Of a DNA stretch of 64,000 nt, positions 50,124 to 57,078 are shown in pieces. The translations under genes and the position numbers were made by a program. This DNA is from Streptomyces roseofulvus (GTDB lineage Bacteria > Actinomycetota > Actinomycetes > Streptomycetales > Streptomycetaceae). The stretch is from assembly GCF_039534915.1 (NCBI RefSeq), contig NZ_BAAAWE010000001.1, positions 7,626,001 to 7,690,000 of the forward strand. The letters run 5' to 3'. Positions within the stretch are counted from its first letter, which is position 1. Each line of letters begins with the position of its first letter. Under the pieces are notes generated by a model. That model searched no databases. It saw nothing but the letters and a program-made list of their open reading frames with translations, and was not told the origin of the DNA.

Positions 50124-51188
50124 TCAGTCCGGGCGGGGCAGCGCGCGGAGCGTCGTCGTCGCCTCCGTCATGATCCGGTCGACGAGTTCGGTGCACGAGG
50201 GCAGGTCGTCGATCAGGCCGGCGACCTGGCCCGAGGCCATCACCCCGAGGTCGGTGCGGCCGTCCACCATCGACGCCCTGAGCATCATGGGGGTGTTGGC
50301 GGCGAGCAGGACCTGGCTCCAGGTCAGCTCCTTGCCGTGCTTCATCGCCAGGCCGTCCCGGACCATCCGGGACCAGCTCATGCGGGACTCGCGCCGGAAG
50401 GCCGCCGCGTGCCGGACGGCCCGCAGCAGCGACGCGGTCCGGCCGGAGCGCTCCAGCGCGTCGACCAGCTCGGTCCTGAGCATCCGGTGCGGCAGCCCGT
50501 CGACCTTCGTGGTGACGGTGACGTCGCCCACCGCCGCCGCCAGATAGCGGGCCTTGACCGCCTCGGGGACGGTCGAGTCGGAGGTCAGCAGGAAGCGGGT
50601 GCCCATGGCCACACCGGACGCGCCGTAGGCGAGCGCGGCGACCAGGCCGCGCCCGTCGTGGAAGCCGCCGGCGGCGATCACCGGGATGTCCACGGCGTCC
50701 ACCACCTGGGGGAGGAGGACCGTGGTGGCGACGCTGCCGGTGTGGCCGCCGCCCTCGCCGCCCTGCACCACGACCGCGTCCGCGCCCCACGCGGCGACCT
50801 TCTCGGCGTGCCGGCGGGCGCCGATCGAGGGGATCACGACGACGCCGGCGTCCTTCAGGCGGGCGATCAGCTCCCGTGAGGGCGCGAGCGCGAAGGAGGC
50901 GACCTTCACGCCCTCGTCGACGATGATCCGCACCCGCTCGGCGGCGTCGCCCGCGTCCGCCCGCAGATTGACGCCGAAGGGCGCGTCGGTGCGCGCCTTC
51001 ACCTCGCGCACGGCGGACCGCAGCCGGTCCACGTCCATGGTGGCCGAGGCGAGGATGCCGAGCGCGCCCGCGTTCGCCGCGGCGGAGACCAGCCGGGGGC
51101 CGGCGACCCAGCCCATGCCCGTCTGCACGATCGGGTGGCGCACCCCGACGAGCGCGGTGAGGGGGGTGGCGATCGTGGCGTCGCTCAT
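50124..51188 (-). CDS. ipdC: Nitronate monooxygenase-like flavin reductase, IpdC-like
   Basis: This 354-residue TIM-barrel flavoprotein is of the NPD/FMN-binding family, with GVRHPIVQTGMGWVAGPRLV, VVVQGGEGGGHTGSVATTVLLP, PVIAAGGFHDGRGL and GASGVAMGTRFLLT. A long C-terminal helical part follows. In the KstR2 pathway IpdC is the NADH-dependent reductase acting on the ring-unsaturated HIP-CoA intermediate after IpdF. It is the last gene of the echA20-ipdA-ipdB-ipdC operon, and its ATG overlaps the ipdB stop. Confidence 0.9.
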   Translation of the reverse strand: MSDATIATPLTALVGVRHPIVQTGMGWVAGPRLVSAAANAGALGILASATMDVDRLRSAVREVKARTDAPFGVNLRADAGDAAERVRIIVDEGVKVASFALAPSRELIARLKDAGVVVIPSIGARRHAEKVAAWGADAVVVQGGEGGGHTGSVATTVLLPQVVDAVDIPVIAAGGFHDGRGLVAALAYGASGVAMGTRFLLTSDSTVPEAVKARYLAAAVGDVTVTTKVDGLPHRMLRTELVDALERSGRTASLLRAVRHAAAFRRESRMSWSRMVRDGLAMKHGKELTWSQVLLAANTPMMLRASMVDGRTDLGVMASGQVAGLIDDLPSCTELVDRIMTEATTTLRALPRPD

Positions 51189-51958
51189 GCCCGGACCTCG
51201 CGGTCCCGCAGTCCCCGGGGGTCGATCTCCTCGCGGATCAGCCGCAGTTCCTCCGCCGAGGGGTCCCGGGTGTACGGCACCTCCCCGGGCACGTGGAGCG
51301 CGAAGCCGGTCGCCGCCCGGACCTCGTCGACGGTGACGCCCGGGTGGAGCGAGCGGAGCCGCATGGTGCGGTCGGGGGTCTCGAAGTCGAAGACGCCCAG
51401 GTCCGTGATGACGTCCGGGATACGGTGGTAGCGGGTGGCGGACGGGCCGGCCGCCGCGGCCCGGTCGTAGCCGACGCCGCAGACCATGTCGACGCGCTCG
51501 ACGAAGACCCGTGGCGAGTGCCGGGGGACCCAGTAACTCGTCGGGTTGTTCAGCGTGTTGACGGGGGCGCCGCGGACGCCGAGGAGCTGGCGCCGGGGCC
51601 GCTCCCAGTCGCCGATGCAGCTGATGTTCTGGTTGCCGTGCCGGTCGAGCTGGCTGGCGCCCATCATCACGTGCCGCCGGCCGGTGGTGACCAGGGCCAG
51701 GTGCTGCCGGTACGGCAGCCACCCCTCCACCACCCCGGGCGCGGCGCCGACCGCCGGGACGTCGCCGATGAGCAGCGCCTCGCCGTCGGTGAGCAGGAGG
51801 TCGGGGGAGAAGGTGCGCTTGGCGAGCCGGGCGCCGATCATCGGCACCGTACCCATGGGGCCGGCGAGGATCTCGCCGGCGTCCCGCCAGGCTTCGGCGC
51901 AGGCCACCACGCAGTACTCGGCGCGGGTGGCCGTCGTGGTCGTGTCGGTGCCGCTCAT
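51185..51958 (-). CDS. ipdB: CoA-transferase-like hydrolase subunit, IpdB-like
   Basis: This 257-residue beta-subunit-like protein of the class I CoA transferase fold has TDGEALLIGDVP, RRHVMMGASQLDRHGNQNIS, NNPTSYWVPRH and the closing REEIDPRGLRDREVRA. The catalytic glutamate of true CoA transferases is not evident. In mycobacteria IpdA and IpdB form the heterodimer that hydrolytically opens the last carbocyclic ring (ring C) of the steroid remnant. It overlaps ipdA and ipdC by four bases on each side, as expected for a 1:1 complex. Confidence 0.93.
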   Translation of the reverse strand: MSGTDTTTTATRAEYCVVACAEAWRDAGEILAGPMGTVPMIGARLAKRTFSPDLLLTDGEALLIGDVPAVGAAPGVVEGWLPYRQHLALVTTGRRHVMMGASQLDRHGNQNISCIGDWERPRRQLLGVRGAPVNTLNNPTSYWVPRHSPRVFVERVDMVCGVGYDRAAAAGPSATRYHRIPDVITDLGVFDFETPDRTMRLRSLHPGVTVDEVRAATGFALHVPGEVPYTRDPSAEELRLIREEIDPRGLRDREVRA

Positions 51959-52824
51959 GCCCCCGCCTCCCCGTGGAACGCCGCCACCGCGGCCTGGTAC
52001 GCGTCCTCGCCGCCGGAGAGGAACCGGGCGGTGAACTCCCGCCACGCCTCCGGGTCGCGGGCCGCGTCGACGTAGTGCCGCTGGAACGCCTCGTCCCGCT
52101 CGTGGTCGGGCGCGCACGAGGTGAAGTGCGCGCCGTTCGGCGCCTCGACGACCCCGTCGACGAACGCCCGCTTGAGCAGGAGCGTCTGCGGCCCCGCGTC
52201 CTTCAGCAGCTCGGAGGTCTCCACGATCCGCTCGCAGGAGACGTACGCCGTGTCGGCGGCCTCGCAGAACAGGTCGTCGAAGTACGGGTCGGGTCCCAGG
52301 TACTGGCCGTTGCCGTGCGCGTCGGCGCGGTTGAGGTGGACCAGCGCGGCGTCCAGGCGCAGCGCCGGGACGGCGACGAGCTCCTCGCGGTCCCCGTACG
52401 GTGAGGTGACGGTCCGCAGCTCCGGGTTGACGGTCATGACATCGGAGGCGAGCCCGGCCCGGACGGGCATGAACGGCAGCCGGTGCACGGCGGCGGTCAG
52501 CCCCCACATCATCATGGCCTCGTCCAGCTCGACCAGTTCGAACGCGGCGCGCTGCCGGGCCGCGCCGAAGTGCGGTTCCAGCGGGACGGAGTCGAGGGTG
52601 GCGAAGGCGGCGACCAGCTTCCGGATCCTCCCGGCGGCGGCGAGCAGGCCGACGTCGGGACCGCCGTACGAGACCACCGTCAGATCGGTGACGTCCGACC
52701 GCAGCAGTGCCCGGACCAGCGCCATGGGCTTGCGCCGGGAGCCCCAGCCGCCGATGCCGATCGTCATCCCGCTGCGGAGCCGGCCGACGACCTCCTCGGC
52801 GGTCATCGTCTTGTCCTTGCTCAC
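51955..52824 (-). CDS. ipdA: CoA-transferase-like hydrolase subunit, IpdA-like
   Basis: This 289-residue alpha-subunit-like protein has the start MTAEEVVGRLRSGMTIGIGG, then WGSRRKPMALVRALLRSD and SYGGPDVGLL, blocks nearly identical to mycobacterial IpdA. Later segments LNRADAHGNGQYLGPDPYFDDLF and EAPNGAHFTSCAPDHERDE complete the family pattern. With IpdB it forms the ring-opening COCHEA-CoA hydrolase. The GTG at 52822-52824 follows GAGGAG by five bases and overlaps the echA20 stop as GTGA. Confidence 0.94.
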   Translation of the reverse strand: MSKDKTMTAEEVVGRLRSGMTIGIGGWGSRRKPMALVRALLRSDVTDLTVVSYGGPDVGLLAAAGRIRKLVAAFATLDSVPLEPHFGAARQRAAFELVELDEAMMMWGLTAAVHRLPFMPVRAGLASDVMTVNPELRTVTSPYGDREELVAVPALRLDAALVHLNRADAHGNGQYLGPDPYFDDLFCEAADTAYVSCERIVETSELLKDAGPQTLLLKRAFVDGVVEAPNGAHFTSCAPDHERDEAFQRHYVDAARDPEAWREFTARFLSGGEDAYQAAVAAFHGEAGA

Positions 52825-53579
52825 GACTGCTCCTCCCTCTTGTCGTTGCCGAAGGTGTCGCGGACGCGGTCGGCGACGCCGCTGAGATTGGCCTCGAAGG
52901 TGAAGCCCTGTTCGAAGCGGTAGCTGCGCCGGACGTCCACCGGGTCGATGCCGTTGATCGCGGCCTTGGCGAGCCGGATGAGCCGGCCGTCCTTCGCGGC
53001 GATCTCCCGGGCCAGTCCGAGGGCCGTCTCGCGCAGTCCGGCGCGCGGGACGACCCGCCAGACCGAGCCGTGCCGGTGCAGCTCCTCCGCGGTGACCGTG
53101 CGGGAGGTGTAGTACAGGGCGCGCATCAGGTGCTGGGGGACCAGCCGGGCGAGGTGGGTGGCGGCGCCGAGCGCGCCCCGGTCCAGTTCGGGCAGGCCGA
53201 AGGCGGCGTCGTCGGAGGCGACGATCGCGTCGGCGTTGCCGACGAGGCCGATGCCGCCGCCGAGGCAGAAGCCGTGCACGGCGGCGACGACCGGGACCTC
53301 GCACTCGTAGACGGCGGAGAAGGCCTCGGCGCAGCCGTGGTTGGCGCCGAGGATCGCCTCGGGGCCGGTCGCGCGCTGCAGCTCCTTGATGTCGACGCCG
53401 GCGTTGAAGCCGCGGCCCTCGGCGGTGAGGACGACGCAGCGCACCTCCGGGTCGGCGCCGGCGGCGCGGACGGCGGCGGCGAGGTCGTACCAGCCCTGGA
53501 CCGGGAGGGCGTTGACCGGGGGGAAGTCGACGGTGACGACGGCGATGCCGTCGTCCGGGGCGGAGGTGGAGACACCCAT
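52821..53579 (-). CDS. echA20: Crotonase-fold ring hydrolase, EchA20-like
   Basis: This 252-residue crotonase-family protein has VTVDFPPVNALPVQGWYDLA, GRGFNAGVDIKELQR, GFCLGGGIGLVGNADAIVAS and ERGALGAATHL-type DRGALGAATHLARLVPQHLMR, all shared with EchA20. That enzyme hydrolytically opens ring D in the HIP-CoA pathway rather than hydrating a simple enoyl-CoA. It is the first gene of the ipd operon, and a KstR2-like palindrome lies 20 bases upstream of its ATG, in the gap to a divergent SDR operon. Confidence 0.93.
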   Translation of the reverse strand: MGVSTSAPDDGIAVVTVDFPPVNALPVQGWYDLAAAVRAAGADPEVRCVVLTAEGRGFNAGVDIKELQRATGPEAILGANHGCAEAFSAVYECEVPVVAAVHGFCLGGGIGLVGNADAIVASDDAAFGLPELDRGALGAATHLARLVPQHLMRALYYTSRTVTAEELHRHGSVWRVVPRAGLRETALGLAREIAAKDGRLIRLAKAAINGIDPVDVRRSYRFEQGFTFEANLSGVADRVRDTFGNDKREEQS

Positions 53580-53598
53580 GGGCAGATCAGCTACCTTT

Positions 53599-53620
53599 CC
53601 ACCAAACGTTTGTTAGGTGG
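53599..53620. promoter_or_regulatory. KstR2-like operator 2 (echA20 / SDR divergent gap)
   Basis: CCACCAAACGTTTGTTAGGTGG; the complement reads CCTAACAAACGTTTGGTGG and shares CCTAACAA and GTTTGGT with operator 1. The inner CAAACGTTTG is a perfect palindrome. Relative to the KstR2 consensus it matches 8 of 10 fixed positions, with symmetric changes. Confidence 0.78.
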
Positions 53621-53657
53621 AAGATAGCAGCGGTACGGCCGCTGCGGGAGGTGCCCC

Positions 53658-54437
53658 TTGCCCGTGACCATCGATCTGTCCGGCTCCGTCGCCGTCGTCA
53701 CCGGAGGCACCCGGGGCGTCGGCGCCGGCGTCACCCGCGCGCTCCTCGAAGCCGGGGCGGAGGTCGTCACCTGCGCCCGGCGGGCCCCCGGCGCACCCGT
53801 CGCGGCGGCCGGCCGCACCGCCCGCTTCCTCCCCGTCGACCTGCGCGACCCCGACGCCGTGACCGCCTTCTTCGACCGGGTACGGGACGAGCACGGGCGC
53901 CTCGACACGCTGGTCAACAACGCCGGCGGCACCCCGTACCGGACCCTCGCCGACGGCGACCCCGCCCAGCACGCGCGGGTCCTCGAACTGAACCTCGTCG
54001 CCCCGCTGACCGCCTCGCTCGCCGCGTACCGGGTGATGAGCCGGCAGGACGGCGGCGGGTCGATCGTCATGGTCGGCAGCGTCAGCGGCACCCGCCCGTC
54101 GCCGGGCTCCGCCGCGTACGGCGCCGCGAAGGCCGGGCTCGAGAACCTCGCCCGGTCCATGGCCGTGGAATGGGCGCCGCGCGTCCGGGTCAACACCCTC
54201 GTCCTCGGCATGGTCCGCACCGAACTGTCCCACCTGCACTACGGCGACGAGGACGGCATCGCCGCCGTCGGCCGCACCGTGCCCCTCGGCCGGCTCGCCG
54301 CGCCCGCCGACATCGGCGACGCCTGCGTCTTCCTCGCCTCCGACCGCGCCGCGTACATCAGCGGCGCCGCCCTGCACGTCCACGGCGGCGGCGAACGCCC
54401 CGCGTTCCTCGACGCCGCGACCGCCCACCACCCCTGA
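53658..54437 (+). CDS. Short-chain dehydrogenase (KstR2-regulon SDR, Rv3549c-like)
   Basis: This 259-residue SDR has VVTGGTRGVGAGVTRALLEAG, NNAGGTPYRTL, catalytic Ser in GSVSGTRPSPGSA and YGAAKAG, with a C-terminal LHVHGGGERPAFL. It corresponds in position and family to the SDR genes that flank echA20 in the mycobacterial regulon; the exact step is not known. The start is TTG 53658, six bases after GGGAGG, or GTG 53664. The downstream SDR follows after 17 bases. A KstR2-like site lies about 40 bases upstream. Confidence 0.85.
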   Translation: MPVTIDLSGSVAVVTGGTRGVGAGVTRALLEAGAEVVTCARRAPGAPVAAAGRTARFLPVDLRDPDAVTAFFDRVRDEHGRLDTLVNNAGGTPYRTLADGDPAQHARVLELNLVAPLTASLAAYRVMSRQDGGGSIVMVGSVSGTRPSPGSAAYGAAKAGLENLARSMAVEWAPRVRVNTLVLGMVRTELSHLHYGDEDGIAAVGRTVPLGRLAAPADIGDACVFLASDRAAYISGAALHVHGGGERPAFLDAATAHHP

Positions 54438-54454
54438 AAGGCAGGAACCCTCAC

Positions 54455-55366
54455 ATGACCGGACTCTGCGCGGAACGCGTCGTCGTCGTCACCGGAGCGG
54501 GCCGCGGCCTCGGCCGCGCCCACGCGCTCGCCTTCGCGGCGGAAGGCGCCAAGGTCGTCGTGAACGACCTCGGCGTCGGCCTCGACGGCACCGGGGGCGG
54601 CGCCGGACCCGCCCAGGACGTCGTCGACGAGATCACGGCGGCGGGAGGGGACGCGATCGCCCACGGCGGGGACGTCGCCACGACGGAGGGGGCGGCCTCG
54701 CTGATCGCCGCCGCCGTCGACACGTACGGGCGCCTCGACACCCTCGTCAACAACGCGGGCTTCCTGCGTGACCGGATGCTCGTCAACCTGGACGAGGACG
54801 ACTGGGACGCCGTCGTGCGCGTCCACCTCAAGGGCCACTTCCTGCCGCTGCGGCACGCCTCGGCGCACTGGCGCGCCGAGGCCAAGGCCGGCCGTACGCC
54901 GCGGGCGCGGGTCGTCAACACCAGCTCCGGCGCGGGGCTCCTCGGCAGCGTCGGCCAGGGCAACTACGCCGCCGCCAAGGCGGGGATCGTCGGGCTGACG
55001 CTGGTCGCGGCGGCGGAGCTGGGGCGGTACGGGGTACAGGTCAACGCGATCGCGCCGGCGGCCCGGACGCGCATGACGGAGGCGGCCTTCGCCGAGGCGA
55101 TGGCGGTGCCGGAAGGTGCCGCGTTCGACGCGATGGCGCCCGAGAACGTGTCGCCGCTGGTCGTCTGGCTCGGGTCCGACGCGTCGGCGGGGGTGACGGG
55201 GCGGGTCTTCGAGGCGGAGGGCGGCCGGATCACGGTGATGGAGGGCTGGCGGCCCGGCCCCACCGCCGACACCGGCGCCCGGCGCACGCCCGCGGACGCG
55301 GGTGACACGGCCCTGAAGCTCCTCGCGAACGCGGAACCCCCGCACCCGGTGTACGGAGCCCGCTGA
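54455..55366 (+). CDS. Short-chain dehydrogenase (KstR2-regulon SDR, Rv3548c-like)
   Basis: This 303-residue SDR is of the longer 17-beta-hydroxysteroid dehydrogenase type 4-like group: VVTGAGRGLGRAHALAFAAEG, VVNDLGVGLDGTGGG (long nucleotide-specificity loop), NNAGFLRDRML and YAAAKAGIVGL. A C-terminal extension of about 50 residues ends in ANAEPPHPVYGAR. It is coupled to the preceding SDR gene (17-base gap with AAAGGCAGGA). Its place in the cluster suggests oxidation of a hydroxyacyl-CoA in the same pathway. Confidence 0.87.
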   Translation: MTGLCAERVVVVTGAGRGLGRAHALAFAAEGAKVVVNDLGVGLDGTGGGAGPAQDVVDEITAAGGDAIAHGGDVATTEGAASLIAAAVDTYGRLDTLVNNAGFLRDRMLVNLDEDDWDAVVRVHLKGHFLPLRHASAHWRAEAKAGRTPRARVVNTSSGAGLLGSVGQGNYAAAKAGIVGLTLVAAAELGRYGVQVNAIAPAARTRMTEAAFAEAMAVPEGAAFDAMAPENVSPLVVWLGSDASAGVTGRVFEAEGGRITVMEGWRPGPTADTGARRTPADAGDTALKLLANAEPPHPVYGAR

Positions 55367-55467
55367 CGCGCCGCCCGGGGGAGCGGGTGGGCGCCGTCCA
55401 CAGACACGGGTCTCCTCGTCGCCGTGCGTCTCGGCGGTCCGGTCCGCGAGCCGGGGGGACGACGCGA

Positions 55468-55495
55468 AGGAGGGGCGGCCGGGGCCGCCCCTCCT
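55468..55495. terminator. Bidirectional hairpin terminator
   Basis: AGGAGGGGCGGCC (55468-55480) and GGCCGCCCCTCCT (55483-55495) form a perfect hairpin, with a tight loop, between the convergent SDR and argG genes. It marks the right end of the KstR2-type cluster. Confidence 0.85.
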
Positions 55496-55520
55496 CGGGT
55501 GTCGCTCGGAGTGCCGGGGA

Positions 55521-56969
55521 CTAGTCGGTGCCGGTCTCCATGGCGGCGCGGTCCAGCGCCGTCTCCTCGCTGTCGGGGGTCTCGCCGCGCGAGGCGATCG
55601 CCTCGGCGCCGCCCTCGGGCATCGCGCCGATCAGACCGGTGGCGGCGGCCTGCGCGGCGCCGATGGCCGGGCTGCCGGCCCCGATGAGACCGATGCCGGC
55701 GTACTGCTCCAGCTTGGCGCGGGAGTCGGCGATGTCCAGGTTCCGCATGGTCAGCTGGCCGATCCGGTCCAGCGGGCCGAAGGCGGAGTCCTCGGTGCGC
55801 TCCATGGACAGCTTGTCCGGGTGGTAGCTGAAGGCCGGGCCGGTGGTGTCGAGGATCGAGTAGTCCTCGCCCCGCCGCAGCCGCAGGGTGACCTCGCCGG
55901 TGACGGCCGCGCCGACCCAGCGCTGCAGCGACTCGCGGATCATCAGCGCCTGCGGGTCCAGCCAGCGGCCCTCGTACATGAGGCGGCCGAGCCGGCGGCC
56001 CTCGTTGTGGTACTGGGCGAGGGTGTCCTCGTTGTGGATCGCGTTGACGAGGCGCTCGTAGGCGGCGTGCAGCAGCGCCATGCCGGGGGCCTCGTAGATG
56101 CCGCGGCTCTTGGCCTCGATGATCCGGTTCTCGATCTGGTCGGACATGCCCAGGCCGTGCCGGCCGCCGATGGCGTTGGCCTCCATGACCAGGTCGACGG
56201 CGGAGGCGAACTCCTTGCCGTTGATGGTGACGGGGCGGCCCTGCTCGAAGCCGATCGTCACGTCCTCGGCGGCGATCTCGACGGACGGGTCCCAGAACCG
56301 CACGCCCATGATCGGCTCGACGGTCTCGATGCCGGTGTCCAGGTGCTCCAGGGTCTTCGCCTCGTGGGTGGCGCCCCAGATGTTGGCGTCGGTGGAGTAC
56401 GCCTTCTCGGTGGAGTCCCGGTAGGGGAGGTCGTGGGCGACGAGCCACTCCGACATCTCCTTGCGGCCGCCGAGCTCGGTGACGAAGTCGGCGTCCAGCC
56501 ACGGCTTGTAGATCCGCAGGTGCGGGTTGGCCAGCAGGCCGTAGCGGTAGAACCGCTCGATGTCGTTGCCCTTGAAGGTCGAGCCGTCGCCCCAGATCTG
56601 GACGTCGTCCTCCAGCATCGCCCGCACCAGGAGCGTGCCGGTGACGGCGCGGCCCAGCGGGGTGGTGTTGAAGTAGGCCCGGCCGCCGGAGCGGATGTGG
56701 AAGGCACCGCAGGTGAGCGCGGCCAGCCCCTCCTCGACCAGCGCGGCGCGGCAGTCGACCAGGCGGGCCACCTCGGCGCCGTAGGTCTGGGCGCGCCCGG
56801 GCACCGAGGCGATGTCGGGCTCGTCGTACTGACCGATGTCGGCGGTGTACGTGCAGGGGACGGCGCCCTTGTCACGCATCCACGCGACCGCGACGGAGGT
56901 GTCGAGACCACCGGAGAAGGCGATGCCGACGCGCTCGCCGACGGGAAGGGAGGTGAGAACCTTGGACAT
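55521..56969 (-). CDS. argG: Argininosuccinate synthase, type II (long form)
   Basis: This 482-residue enzyme condenses citrulline and aspartate with ATP in arginine synthesis. AFSGGLDTSVAVAWM is the ATP pyrophosphatase loop; TCGAFHIRSGGRAYFNTTP, GDGSTFKGNDIERFYRYG and DANIWGATHEAKTLEHL are typical of the long, E. coli-like type II. It is longer than type I enzymes (about 400 residues) and has an Ala/Gly/Glu-rich tail. The ATG at 56967-56969 is chosen; an in-frame ATG at 56982 lies inside the ARG box. It is monocistronic and isolated from other arg genes. Confidence 0.95.
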   Translation of the reverse strand: MSKVLTSLPVGERVGIAFSGGLDTSVAVAWMRDKGAVPCTYTADIGQYDEPDIASVPGRAQTYGAEVARLVDCRAALVEEGLAALTCGAFHIRSGGRAYFNTTPLGRAVTGTLLVRAMLEDDVQIWGDGSTFKGNDIERFYRYGLLANPHLRIYKPWLDADFVTELGGRKEMSEWLVAHDLPYRDSTEKAYSTDANIWGATHEAKTLEHLDTGIETVEPIMGVRFWDPSVEIAAEDVTIGFEQGRPVTINGKEFASAVDLVMEANAIGGRHGLGMSDQIENRIIEAKSRGIYEAPGMALLHAAYERLVNAIHNEDTLAQYHNEGRRLGRLMYEGRWLDPQALMIRESLQRWVGAAVTGEVTLRLRRGEDYSILDTTGPAFSYHPDKLSMERTEDSAFGPLDRIGQLTMRNLDIADSRAKLEQYAGIGLIGAGSPAIGAAQAAATGLIGAMPEGGAEAIASRGETPDSEETALDRAAMETGTD

Positions 56970-56975
56970 GGAAAG

Positions 56976-57006
56976 AGTATGCATTAATCTGCATGGCTAT
57001 GCAACG
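56976..57006. promoter_or_regulatory. ARG box upstream of argG
   Basis: Three TGCA-centred half sites (TATGCAT 56978-56984, TGCATGG 56990-56996, TATGCA 56998-57003) at helical spacing sit immediately before the argG start in an A/T-rich patch. This is the arrangement of ArgR/AhrC operators in Streptomyces, so argG is probably repressed by arginine. Confidence 0.7.
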
Positions 57007-57028
57007 CCGTGCCGGGGCGCGACCGGAC

Positions 57029-57073
57029 GGGCCCGGTGGAACGGCCCCCGCGAGGTGCCGTTCCACCGGGCCC
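57029..57073 (-). terminator. Strong hairpin terminator of the GH3 gene
   Basis: A perfect 17-bp stem (57029-57045 with 57057-57073) and an 11-base loop begin six bases past the GH3 stop codon. It also separates this unit from the argG promoter. Confidence 0.9.
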
Positions 57074-57078
57074 CGCGC

